NCBI GenBank assembly: GCA_016719895.1
Contig: JADJYG010000020.1
Coordinates: forward strand, 1-64,000
Length of the DNA: 64,000 nt
Source: Saprospirales bacterium
Lineage (GTDB): Bacteria; Bacteroidota; Bacteroidia; Chitinophagales; Saprospiraceae
Direction: 5' to 3'
Translations under genes and position numbers: made by a program
The notes under the pieces: model-generated
What the model saw: only the letters and a program-made list of their open reading frames with translations
Told to the model about the DNA's origin: nothing
Database searches by the model: none
In this document: one piece after another, positions 30,301 to 36,936 of the stretch
Position numbering within the stretch: position 1 is the stretch's first letter
Layout: each line of letters opens with the position of its first letter

Positions 30301-31105
30301 GCGGCAGCAGGGTCAGGGAATGCCGCCAGTCGAGTCCGGCGGGCAGGTTGGGGGCCACCACAGGCGCCTGGGTGCTCATGGTACGCGGCAGCGTCGGGAA
30401 AATACCGGCGACAGCCGACCAGCGCAACTGCCCTTCTGACTGCAGTGGTTCCAGATTATTGGCAGCTGGGCAGGGTTGTACGCTCAGGGCCAGCCCTTCT
30501 TCGCCCACCCGAACCGACAGGCGGATACCGTCGGCCAGCTCGGTCAGCGTGCGCACGTCGAGGGTGTTGGATTCGGCTATCTGGCGGGCGCGGGCGGAAT
30601 AGTTCGTGCCGTGCAGGGCATCCAACAAGTGCAGGAGCGGGTAATTCGGTACGGTTTTATGATCTTCGGTGCGTTGAACCGTCCATTTGTCGGCGTGTTG
30701 GGGATGTGGCTCCAGTTGGAATTGCCAGACAAAAAGCGGGGCGCTCAGGTCGTAGCCGCCAACCTTGGCCACAAGCAAAGGATAGCCGATGCCGAGATTC
30801 CGGGTGCCGAATACTTTTTCGCGGTTTTTAGATTCAAAATAAAAATGGTGAAACCAGATAGATGCCGGATGACCGGCTTCGGCGCTGAGTTCAAAGCAGC
30901 GGTTATCCACCAGTTCGCGCACACATCTGATGGCAAAATCGTCGGCATCCAACGCAAAGAGGTCAGCGCGATCCAGGCTGTTGGGCAGGGTTTTCAGCCA
31001 GTGGAGCGCATCGCCGCTGTACGGCGGCGCGGCAGGTATTGCGCCGGCATTCTGGGGTTCGGGGCTGGTATGTGCAAAGGCGGAATCCGGACTATTGTTT
31101 TCCAT
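27311..31105 (-). CDS. SF1 (Upf1-like) helicase with nuclease-like C-terminal domain
   Basis: 1264 residues; start at 31105 (MENNSPDSAF). Residues 1-260 match no family that I recognise. Helicase motifs: Q/I at about 270-297 (LDPSQRAVL ... VEGASGTGKTYL), Ia (KCLVVSKSLNALRRAQ), II DEAH at 866, III (VVFGDAQQDMTPS), V (VYQFAELQGQHVDILLLS) and VI (NQLHVVLTRATQKIYIA). About 520 mostly helical residues lie between Ia and II, as in Upf1-like helicases. The last about 90 residues (LLLYDGVLAQTEW ... RRRIDSVPTLSVQWWKSP) resemble the Vsr/MTES_1575-type nuclease fold, apparently degenerate. Neighbours are housekeeping genes. A role in nucleic-acid repair or phage defence is inference only. Confidence 0.8.
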   Translation of the reverse strand: MENNSPDSAFAHTSPEPQNAGAIPAAPPYSGDALHWLKTLPNSLDRADLFALDADDFAIRCVRELVDNRCFELSAEAGHPASIWFHHFYFESKNREKVFGTRNLGIGYPLLVAKVGGYDLSAPLFVWQFQLEPHPQHADKWTVQRTEDHKTVPNYPLLHLLDALHGTNYSARARQIAESNTLDVRTLTELADGIRLSVRVGEEGLALSVQPCPAANNLEPLQSEGQLRWSAVAGIFPTLPRTMSTQAPVVAPNLPAGLDWRHSLTLLPLDPSQRAVLHAAQTNALTVVEGASGTGKTYLISAIVINALSNGKKCLVVSKSLNALRRAQKFLLEKGFGDVSFILRDIESDQLMLADMLRMAADNKNKASNDEELFKTTLHKTLREQNKLDGAWHALHQPVFGQLNFTETVGRFLRANRTEGKDLLLSQLNPADFLFNKGEYDGIEAAIYDSEPLFRRFPTLQHPLGRLNKTVFLDHSSADGLAWTEAQVKSLLDKATALHHRYIAKTNDYAEALLDHYEQHYFEVAGLTKRIRDAIEDGVQHFGPDFEKPASASEKLYGVFSDRYKQISAAKQKLGEDYEALRHTYHLRKYFDFEFPLAFDVRNIKKIAELARDFEGALRTWRRRIPGIVREDVRRLHAKSIHSELDFREQIKELEYAMDVFLEEFNAAGLYEDSIKHEMLTIPKRQEFLEDVIARLEDTQFYLRDFQDFYIWQNHWLKLSAPEQKVVRALCKIKPRNWMSAFESWYLHHLLQNAYNPGLQWDEDTLQNYHDSMEELTRLMPFQISALWQDKKLKSLRALKSQNASAYKTWFGKNNRALSKDRKAEELFQQHIEALTETLPALLVTPPVALDVVQSSNMVYDLVLVDEAHNIPKQECYHLFDLAKNLVVFGDAQQDMTPSAEDDLLEYCKTLGSKTYTLEYQHQDSPEEWIRFNQIAFRTPFKRLPSGRSANDVTVVANVEGRYDETTGTNEAEARQIIDWLNLIEPTPAKTYPVVGIACSTVEQRDLIASQLLKIRQRKTAGHEKIQQLHLNGLGVYQFAELQGQHVDILLLSITHGLVDAHGTLTNHLHFWNTQLGFNQLHVVLTRATQKIYIAHSIPPGLHTVLASNKSFIGTCVLSHLVTFGEQIQQGDHAAAEEQIQHMKTLLEYPDTAYLSTGFMQEVEIALQPYFEPGQLRRNALVEGVAVPTVVHSGEHRSLLLYDGVLAQTEWPSYEWEAKLKRYFNRRRIDSVPTLSVQWWKSPRQEARKLAARLLRREEGQTAG

Positions 31106-31237
31106 GTTGATCGGCAGGTTTGCGAAGAAGGCGGCTCTGAGCTTGCAAATGAACGGAATTTGACGCATTTGCCATATCAATACCGCATGGAGTCGCTTAA
31201 TTTTTAAATCCGGGCGTTAAATTACGCAAATACCTGC

Positions 31238-31245
31238 TACCTTTG
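31238..31245 (+). promoter_or_regulatory. -7 box of SRP RNA gene
   Basis: TACCTTTG exactly matches TAnnTTTG and ends 7 nt before the inferred 5' end of the SRP RNA. Confidence 0.6.
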
Positions 31246-31251
31246 CGGCCG

Positions 31252-31337
31252 GCGCCGGGCGACCAGCTCCTGCAAAACTCCCCCAGGGCGGAAACGCAGC
31301 AAGGGTATGTGGTTGAGCGGTGTGTCTGGCGCTTTTT
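31252..31337 (+). ncRNA. ffs: Signal recognition particle RNA, small bacterial (4.5S) type
   Basis: The closing stem GCGCC near 31252 pairs with GGCGC at 31328-31332, followed by a T5 stretch as terminator. The conserved Ffh-binding loop is present around 31285-31307: AGGGCGGAAACGCAGCAAGG, with a GCG-GAAA-CGC tetraloop hairpin and the AGCA internal loop. The length of about 81 nt fits a reduced 4.5S-type RNA. With Ffh it targets membrane and secreted proteins. It lies in the divergent gap between the helicase and transaldolase genes. Confidence 0.85.
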
Positions 31338-31349
31338 ATTTGAACTCCT

Positions 31350-32018
31350 ATGCAATTCTTTGTCGATACTGCCAACCTCGATCACATTCGCGAAGCCGCC
31401 GAACTCGGCATTCTGGATGGGGTCACCACCAATCCTTCGCTCATGGCCAGGGAAGGGATCGCCGGTGAAAAAAATATCCTGAAACACTACCGCACGATAT
31501 GTGAAATCGTCGGCGAAGGACGCGACGTGAGCGCCGAAGTCATCGCCACCGATTTCAAAGGCATCGTGGAGGAAGGCAAGCGCCTGGCCGAACTGCACGA
31601 GAACATCGTCGTGAAAGTGCCGATGATCCGCGAAGGCGTAAAAGCTATCGCGCATCTTACCGAAACCGGCATCCGCACCAACTGCACGCTGGTTTTTTCC
31701 GCCGGGCAGGCCATTCTGGCCGCCAAAGCCGGCGCCACCTACCTGTCGCCGTTCATCGGCCGTATCGACGATATCGGGTGGGATGGCATGGCGCTGATCA
31801 GGGAAATCGTCGAAATTTACAACAACACCGGCTATGATACCGCTATCCTGGCCGCCAGTATCCGCAATCCGCTGCATATCATCCAGGCTGCCAAAGCCGG
31901 CGCCGATGTGGTCACCTGCCCGCTCAGCGCCATCCTCGGCCTGTTCAGCCACCCGCTTACCGACATCGGCCTGGAAAAGTTTCTGGCAGACTACCACAAA
32001 GCAAATCCCGGAGCATAA
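31350..32018 (+). CDS. fsa: Transaldolase (fructose-6-phosphate aldolase-like, short type)
   Basis: 222 residues, the length of the small MipB/TalC subfamily. MQFFVDTANLDHIREAAELG, VTTNPSLMAREG, the Schiff-base Lys89 in IVVKVPM, TLVFSAGQAILAAKAGA and YLSPFIGRIDDIG are all family marks. It works in the non-oxidative pentose phosphate pathway. The start codon lies 12 nt after the SRP RNA terminator, so it either reads through that RNA or has a very short leader. Confidence 0.93.
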   Translation: MQFFVDTANLDHIREAAELGILDGVTTNPSLMAREGIAGEKNILKHYRTICEIVGEGRDVSAEVIATDFKGIVEEGKRLAELHENIVVKVPMIREGVKAIAHLTETGIRTNCTLVFSAGQAILAAKAGATYLSPFIGRIDDIGWDGMALIREIVEIYNNTGYDTAILAASIRNPLHIIQAAKAGADVVTCPLSAILGLFSHPLTDIGLEKFLADYHKANPGA

Positions 32019-32051
32019 ACCGCATTCGCAGTTGTTTATTACCGTTTTTAT

Positions 32052-32098
32052 ACGGCATCGCGGTTGCCCGGAGAACCGGGTAACCGCGATGCCGTTTT
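32052..32098 (+). terminator. Strong hairpin terminator after transaldolase
   Basis: A 20-bp stem with one mismatch (32052-32071 pairs with 32076-32095) around a 4-nt loop is followed by T4. It ends the transaldolase transcript. Confidence 0.8.
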
Positions 32099-32159
32099 AA
32101 AGGTTCTGCCGGAAAACCCGTAAATTTACCTTGTCCTGACACACTAACACACCACTACA

Positions 32160-33398
32160 ATGGAAGCCACCACCACACTTTCCTCCGCCGACCTGATGGA
32201 ACTGGAAGACCGCTTCAACGCCCATAATTACCACCCTGTTCCGGTCGTGTTGGCACGCGGCGAGGGCGTGTACGTCTGGGACGTGGAAGGCAAGCGCTAT
32301 TTCGATTTTTTATCGGCATACAGCGCCGTCAACCAGGGCCATTGCCACCCCCGGATCATCCGTGCACTGACGGAGCAGGCGCAAAAGTTGACCCTCACGT
32401 CCCGGGCATTTTACAACAGCCTGCTGGGCCAGTACGCGGAATTCGTTACCCAGTATTTTGGCTACGACCGGCTGCTGCCGATGAATACCGGTGTGGAAGC
32501 CGTGGAAACCGCCATCAAACTCTGCCGGAAATGGGCTTACCAGGTTAAAGGCATCGAAGACGGCCAGGCTAAAATTATTTTTGTTGAAGGTAATTTTCAT
32601 GGCCGCACGATGAGCGCCATATCCGCCTCCACCGACCCCAGCAGCAGCCGCGGCTTCGGCCCGTACTTACCCGGGCTCGTGGTGATTCCCTACAACGATA
32701 TTCCGGCGCTGCAAGCAGCACTCCGGGACCCCAACGTGGCCGGTTTTCTGGTGGAGCCGATTCAGGGCGAAGCCGGTGTTTTGGTACCCGCAGACGACTA
32801 CCTCCCTGCGGCGTTCGATCTGTGCCGCCAGCACCGGGTCCTGTTTATCGCCGATGAAGTACAAACCGGCATTGCCCGCACCGGCAAACTGCTCTGCTGC
32901 GACCATTTCGGGTTCAAACCCGACTTGCTTGTGTTGGGTAAAGCCCTCAGCGGCGGGGTGCTCCCCGTGAGCGCCGTGCTCGGCAACGACGAAGTCATGC
33001 TGACCATCCATCCCGGCGAACACGGCTCCACCTTCGGAGGCAACCCGCTGGCCTGTGCCGTGGCTATGGAAGCCCTGCGCGTGGTGGAAGACGAACGCCT
33101 GGCAGAAAATGCCGAATACCTGGGCTATATTTTTCGCCAGCGCATGGCCGCGCTGGCACAAAAACGCCCGGACCTGGTCGCCCTCGTCCGGGGCAGAGGC
33201 CTGCTCAACGCCATTGTGATCAACGATTCGGAAAACAGCCAAACCGCCTGGAATATCTGCCTGGCGCTGGCGGAAAGCGGCTTGCTGGCCAAGCCGACGC
33301 ATGGAAATATCATCCGGTTCGCTCCGCCCCTGGTTATGACGGAGAAACAACTCGATACGTGTTGCTCGATTATTGAAACGGTATTGCTTTCTTTATAA
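32160..33398 (+). CDS. rocD: Ornithine--oxo-acid aminotransferase
   Basis: PLP enzyme that converts ornithine and 2-oxoglutarate to glutamate semialdehyde and glutamate. 412 residues. Marks include NYHPVPVVLARGEGVYVWDVEG, FLSAYSAVNQGHCHP, PMNTGVEAVETAIKL, NFHGRTMSAIS, LVEPIQGEAGV, IADEVQTGIARTG and the PLP Lys261 in VLGKALSGG. The start ATG at 32160 fits the family. Its stop codon lies in the left arm of a 95-bp palindrome shared with the convergent dehydrogenase gene. Confidence 0.96.
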   Translation: MEATTTLSSADLMELEDRFNAHNYHPVPVVLARGEGVYVWDVEGKRYFDFLSAYSAVNQGHCHPRIIRALTEQAQKLTLTSRAFYNSLLGQYAEFVTQYFGYDRLLPMNTGVEAVETAIKLCRKWAYQVKGIEDGQAKIIFVEGNFHGRTMSAISASTDPSSSRGFGPYLPGLVVIPYNDIPALQAALRDPNVAGFLVEPIQGEAGVLVPADDYLPAAFDLCRQHRVLFIADEVQTGIARTGKLLCCDHFGFKPDLLVLGKALSGGVLPVSAVLGNDEVMLTIHPGEHGSTFGGNPLACAVAMEALRVVEDERLAENAEYLGYIFRQRMAALAQKRPDLVALVRGRGLLNAIVINDSENSQTAWNICLALAESGLLAKPTHGNIIRFAPPLVMTEKQLDTCCSIIETVLLSL

Positions 33399-33491
33399 CC
33401 TGTCAGGTCAAAAAGTTAAAAATGAGCCGGTACGGCCGCGCATAGCGTTGGCCCGTATCGGCTCATTTTTAACTTTTTGACCTGACAGGTT
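33397..33491. terminator. Bidirectional palindromic terminator with about 39-bp arms
   Basis: Nearly perfect arms (33397-33435 and 33453-33491) include A5/T5 tracts. Both flanking stop codons lie inside the arms: rocD at 33396-33398 and the dehydrogenase at 33490-33492. It can terminate transcription from both sides. Confidence 0.75.
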
Positions 33492-34713
33492 AGTGGTGCA
33501 CGCCCTCGGCGGCCACATAATCGCTCAGATAGGCATACGGCGCAGTCAGCCTGCCTTTCTCGGCAATCACCGCCCGGGCGATTATGGCACTGTCGCGTTC
33601 GTGCAGCAGTTCGGGCAGCACATTATCGATCAATTGCTTGCCAAAAAACTCCGAAGCATCGCGCGGCAACTCGGAGGGCAGGTTATCGATGGCCATGACA
33701 TCGACGGCGTCGGGTTGGTACGGCGCACATTCCTGCCCGGTATAGCGATGGATGCCGTACACCGGGTCGGCAATCGTGCTGGGGCGCAACGTGACCGGCA
33801 CGGAGGCGTCGGGCATGATATCGCAGGAGATATCTGCAACGACCTGGAGGCTGAATTCCGGATCGGCCATTTCGGACGCGGTAAAAAACACAGGAGCTTT
33901 CTTGTCGTAATAGATTCCGTTGATAAAAATATCGGCCCGGTGGGTATATGGGGAAAAAACGGAAATATACTCCTCGCCGCAGGCATAGAAATGGTCTTTG
34001 TCGAAAATACGGGGGCCATGGCGGTGTTGCACATAATCGGAGGCAAAAAGCTGCGTAAATACCGGCCGATCGAAATCTTTTGTCAGAAAATCGCGCGGCG
34101 ACACCTGGTGAATCCCCATATCGTGCAGGTTGCGCACAGCGCCGGAAGCCACCCGCCCGCCGCCGGTGAGTACGATGCGCAGGTGCGGCAGGTGTATATG
34201 CGCATACGAAGCCTTGGCTTCGGCATAATCGTGAAATTCGTACATGCGGGGCAATACAAAAAGACCCGTGCGGTGTCCGTAGGCCCACAGACCATTGTGC
34301 GCCCCGACCATGCCGGCATAAAAACCGAAGGCGATCAGGCGGTCGCCCCGGTCGTCGGTCAGTTTTTCAAAATCGATGAGCCGGATATTTTTTTCGAGGA
34401 TCGTTTGCAACAGGCGCTGGTTCTGCGCCTGTTTTTTGATCGTATGGGAAAAAAACAGGTAGGTTTTGTCGGGCATGAGTTGATGTACCGGCACCTCTTT
34501 CACACCGATCAGAATATCACAATCGCTCAAATCACCGGTCAGGGTAATCCCTTCGGCCGCGTATTCGTTGTCTTTATAACAGCGGACGGGCGAGGGCTCC
34601 ACCACCAATTCAACCGGAAAGTGCTCCATGATTTGCGTGCATTGTTTTGGCGTCAGTGGCGTGCGCGCATCAGGAGGCACTTTTCCCTCCCGGATGATTC
34701 CGATCTTGTACAT
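33490..34713 (-). CDS. Saccharopine/alanine dehydrogenase-like NAD(P) enzyme
   Basis: 407 residues; the start at 34713 (MYKIGIIREGKVPPDARTPLTP) resembles the N-terminal AlaDH/PNT fold, where R and K residues bind the keto acid. Other marks: CDILIGVKEVP, KTYLFFSHTIKKQ, LIDFEKLTD, the nucleotide-binding IVLTGGGRVASGAVRNL, and INGIYYDKKAP. The layout matches lysine-forming saccharopine dehydrogenase (LYS1-like) proteins rather than alanine dehydrogenase. With rocD opposite, a role in lysine or ornithine catabolism is plausible but is inference. Confidence 0.75.
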   Translation of the reverse strand: MYKIGIIREGKVPPDARTPLTPKQCTQIMEHFPVELVVEPSPVRCYKDNEYAAEGITLTGDLSDCDILIGVKEVPVHQLMPDKTYLFFSHTIKKQAQNQRLLQTILEKNIRLIDFEKLTDDRGDRLIAFGFYAGMVGAHNGLWAYGHRTGLFVLPRMYEFHDYAEAKASYAHIHLPHLRIVLTGGGRVASGAVRNLHDMGIHQVSPRDFLTKDFDRPVFTQLFASDYVQHRHGPRIFDKDHFYACGEEYISVFSPYTHRADIFINGIYYDKKAPVFFTASEMADPEFSLQVVADISCDIMPDASVPVTLRPSTIADPVYGIHRYTGQECAPYQPDAVDVMAIDNLPSELPRDASEFFGKQLIDNVLPELLHERDSAIIARAVIAEKGRLTAPYAYLSDYVAAEGVHH

Positions 34714-34905
34714 AAAAATGGTATTTATTGGCTGGCTGAAATTCTGGCGCGTGACGGTTTCGCATGTATTCGTCCAAACTCCGGCTTGACCGCGCAAAGG
34801 TAGGCGTTTCAACCTGTATTCCCTGTACAGGAGCAAACATTGCAGGGTTTTCCTTCGGGAAAAAAATAGCACCGCAGGCTGAACTTCTCAACGACCAATT
34901 TCGTT

Positions 34906-34913
34906 TACCTTTG
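34906..34913 (+). promoter_or_regulatory. -7 box of tmRNA gene
   Basis: TACCTTTG matches TAnnTTTG and ends 8 nt before the tmRNA 5' end at 34921. Confidence 0.6.
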
Positions 34914-34920
34914 CGAACAA

Positions 34921-35289
34921 GGGCCTGTCCTGGTATTGACGGGAAAGTGTAGTCGCCTCGTAAGCATGCCGGAGCATAAGCGGTTACTCCGTAAAAACTA
35001 ACGCTTAAACAATAGTTGGCAACACTCAGTATGCCATGGCTGCCTAATCCATTGGATTAGAATGCCTTTATGCCGCCCGGTTGAGGTTCCATACACATCG
35101 TGCCGCGTATCAACCACTTTGGGACTAGTTTGCAGAACGCCGTTACTGCAGGTGAAACTTCAACGGCTAAGGTGCGGAGTGGTCGGTTTTGGAACCTGTC
35201 CCGCACTCGAAAATCCTAATCTGAAAATAAGCATGTAGAAAGCGTTGCGGCGCTTTGTCCGGACGCGGGTTCGACTCCCGCCAGGTCCA
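34921..35289 (+). ncRNA. ssrA: Transfer-messenger RNA
   Basis: The 5' end GGGCCTG pairs with CAGGTCC at 35282-35288 to form the acceptor stem, and the 3' end carries the T-arm GGTTCGACTCCCGCC (35268-35282). The message part resumes after a TAGTT box: GGC at 35018, then codons for N, T, Q, Y, A, M, A, A and stop TAA at 35045-35047, giving the tag GNTQYAMAA. This ends in the usual hydrophobic-Ala-Ala degron read by ClpXP. CCA is not encoded. Length is about 369 nt. It rescues stalled ribosomes. Confidence 0.95.
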
Positions 35290-35295
35290 CAACTA

Positions 35296-35350
35296 AAAAA
35301 CGCAATGTTCTGCTTTTCAGGATGTTGCGTTTTTGTTTTGGGATAATTTA
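35296..35350 (+). terminator. tmRNA terminator
   Basis: A perfect 10-bp stem AAAAACGCAA (35296-35305) pairs with TTGCGTTTTT (35335-35344), followed by a T-rich stretch, just after the tmRNA 3' end. Confidence 0.75.
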
Positions 35351-35822
35351 GGTGTTTTCGGACGTTTTTCGGGCTTTTTATGCCATTTTTACGGCCAATT
35401 CCATTTTTGTTTTCAAAGTAAGTTAACAAACAGTGTATTTGAGTTAACAGGAAATGATAGCAATGTTGCACTTTTGTCCTAACAAATAATTTTAAAGATA
35501 TCGCCGAACTGATGAAACAGACCAGTGAAGCCACTGATCTTGTAAAAGGAGAAGTACGAATTGTTATTGACCGGCTGAGTTGGTAAGCCGCAACGCATAA
35601 GCCGCCGTCTCATAAGCCATTGCACCTTAGACGGCGGCTTCGCTCCCTTGGTTTGCCCACCCACGGCATGGGGTCGAAGCGGAGTAGAACTTCACAGGAG
35701 ATTTGGCAGGAAAGAACTGTATTCAGGCAAAAAAACACGGCATTTTTTCGAAAAAAGACCGTCTTTTGTGCAGGCAGCGTTTCTTTCTCAAAACAAAGGC
35801 CGGTTTGCCCCCCCCTGACAAC
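35351..35822. other. Non-coding gap with orphan terminator hairpin
   Basis: About 470 bp without a sound gene. A short open frame at 35511-35585 (24 codons, MKQTSEATDLVKGEVRIVID...) ends 13 bp before a perfect 12-bp hairpin (35599-35610 with 35629-35640). The hairpin is strong enough to terminate, but no promoter consensus is seen upstream of the short frame. Nothing else is recognised. The gap follows a tmRNA gene, a common integration site, but no integrase or att duplicate is visible. Confidence 0.4.
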
Positions 35823-36359
35823 ATGCGCCCATCCGCCCTCCTTACTCGTTTCGAAGCCGTTCTTTCCACCTGGGAAAACGCCCTGGACAGCTATTCCGAA
35901 TCCGGCTTTGTCCGCCAGCCGGCGCCCGGCGCCTGGAGCATCGGCCAGGTATATATCCACCTGATCGGCTCGGCAAAACGCTACCACCTCCGGCAAATCG
36001 AAGCCTGCCTGTCCGGCGACGATCATGCCCGTGCCCACAAGTCCTTTGCCGGCTACCTGACGTACCTGCTCGGAGGCATGTTGCCCGTGCGCATCAAGGT
36101 GCCGCCTTCGCCGCAATACACGCCGCCACAGCCGGAAAGCATCGAACAGCTGCGCAATATGATCCCGGCACTCCGCGAACAAATGGCCGCTGCTGCCGGG
36201 TTGCTTTCCCAAGCCCATGGCAAAGGCAAAATCGCACATCCGGCTTTCGGTTTTCTGAATGCGCTCGAATGGTTTGCGCTTATCGACATGCACTTCCGCC
36301 ACCACCTCCGGCAAAAGAAAAGGATCGACGCGTTTTTACGACAGCAGACAAACCCGTAG
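35823..36359 (+). CDS. DinB-family protein
   Basis: 178 residues; the start at 35823 (MRPSALLTRFEAVLSTWENAL) was chosen because the upstream extension is low-complexity. Marks of the DinB four-helix fold are APGAWSIGQVYIHLIGSAKRY with a His metal ligand, LNALEWFALIDMHFRHHLRQKKRI with the paired His ligands, and the central proline-rich loop. The family binds divalent metal and includes thiol-dependent transferases; the actual activity here is not known. Confidence 0.8.
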   Translation: MRPSALLTRFEAVLSTWENALDSYSESGFVRQPAPGAWSIGQVYIHLIGSAKRYHLRQIEACLSGDDHARAHKSFAGYLTYLLGGMLPVRIKVPPSPQYTPPQPESIEQLRNMIPALREQMAAAAGLLSQAHGKGKIAHPAFGFLNALEWFALIDMHFRHHLRQKKRIDAFLRQQTNP

Positions 36360-36481
36360 CATCCGGCCCGGGGAAGGGTCGCCAAGCTACATTGACGGCA
36401 AAGAAATACCCGGAATTTAAACGACCCAGCCAACCCTTTTTGCACCGGTGATCGTCTGTAGTAAAAAAAGAATTTATCCCT

Positions 36482-36928
36482 ATGAAAAATGCCCTTTTCT
36501 TCTCCGTCCTTTTGTTCGCCGCCTGCACAAAAGAGCCTGATGTTGCCCCCTCCACCAACGACTATTTCATTTTTGGAACGTACTACGGCGAGTGCGCCGG
36601 CAACTGCAGCCATATTTTTAAACTGGAAGGCCAAAACCTGTTTGCCGACGATATGGAATACCTGCAACCGGACGATCTCGTTTTCCAGTCCCAAAGCCTC
36701 GCGCCGGATAAAATAGCTTTGGCTGCTGCACTCGAAGCGCAAATCCCAGCCAGCATGTTCGATGAAACGGCGGAAACCATCGGCTGCCCCGATTGCCACG
36801 ACCAGGGCGGCTACCTGGTCAAGATCAAAACCGGCGACACGGTCCGCCAGTGGTTTATCGACCGGGATGTGCCGAAATATGCCGCTTTTTGCGATTCGAT
36901 CGCCGCAACAGTGCAGCAGTTGGAGTAG
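36482..36928 (+). CDS. Small lipoprotein of unknown function
   Basis: 148 residues. Signal peptide with lipobox MKNALFFSVLLFAAC, where Cys15 is the lipidated residue. The mature part has paired cysteines (GECAGNCSHIF, GCPDCHDQG and a final FCDSI) that could form disulfides or bind metal. Family not recognised. It is convergent to the ATP-grasp gene, with 8 bp between stops. Confidence 0.65.
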   Translation: MKNALFFSVLLFAACTKEPDVAPSTNDYFIFGTYYGECAGNCSHIFKLEGQNLFADDMEYLQPDDLVFQSQSLAPDKIALAAALEAQIPASMFDETAETIGCPDCHDQGGYLVKIKTGDTVRQWFIDRDVPKYAAFCDSIAATVQQLE

Positions 36929-36936
36929 TCGCTCCC

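Noticed and set aside
30476..31207. Long open frames antisense to the helicase gene (also at 28094-28627 and 29348-30115)
   Set aside because: They are shadows of a GC-rich gene with clear helicase motifs; their translations show no domain or signal.
32667..33350. 227-codon frame antisense to rocD
   Set aside because: It lies wholly inside a well-conserved aminotransferase gene and has no recognisable feature of its own.
35160..35534. 124-codon frame antisense to tmRNA with a GGSRTRVR motif
   Set aside because: This motif is a known artefact of translating the antisense of tRNA-like T-arms; the tmRNA explains the sequence.
34921..35822. Genomic island inserted at the tmRNA 3' end
   Set aside because: No integrase, no second copy of the T-arm/3' end and no shift in gene content; only a non-coding gap and ordinary genes follow.
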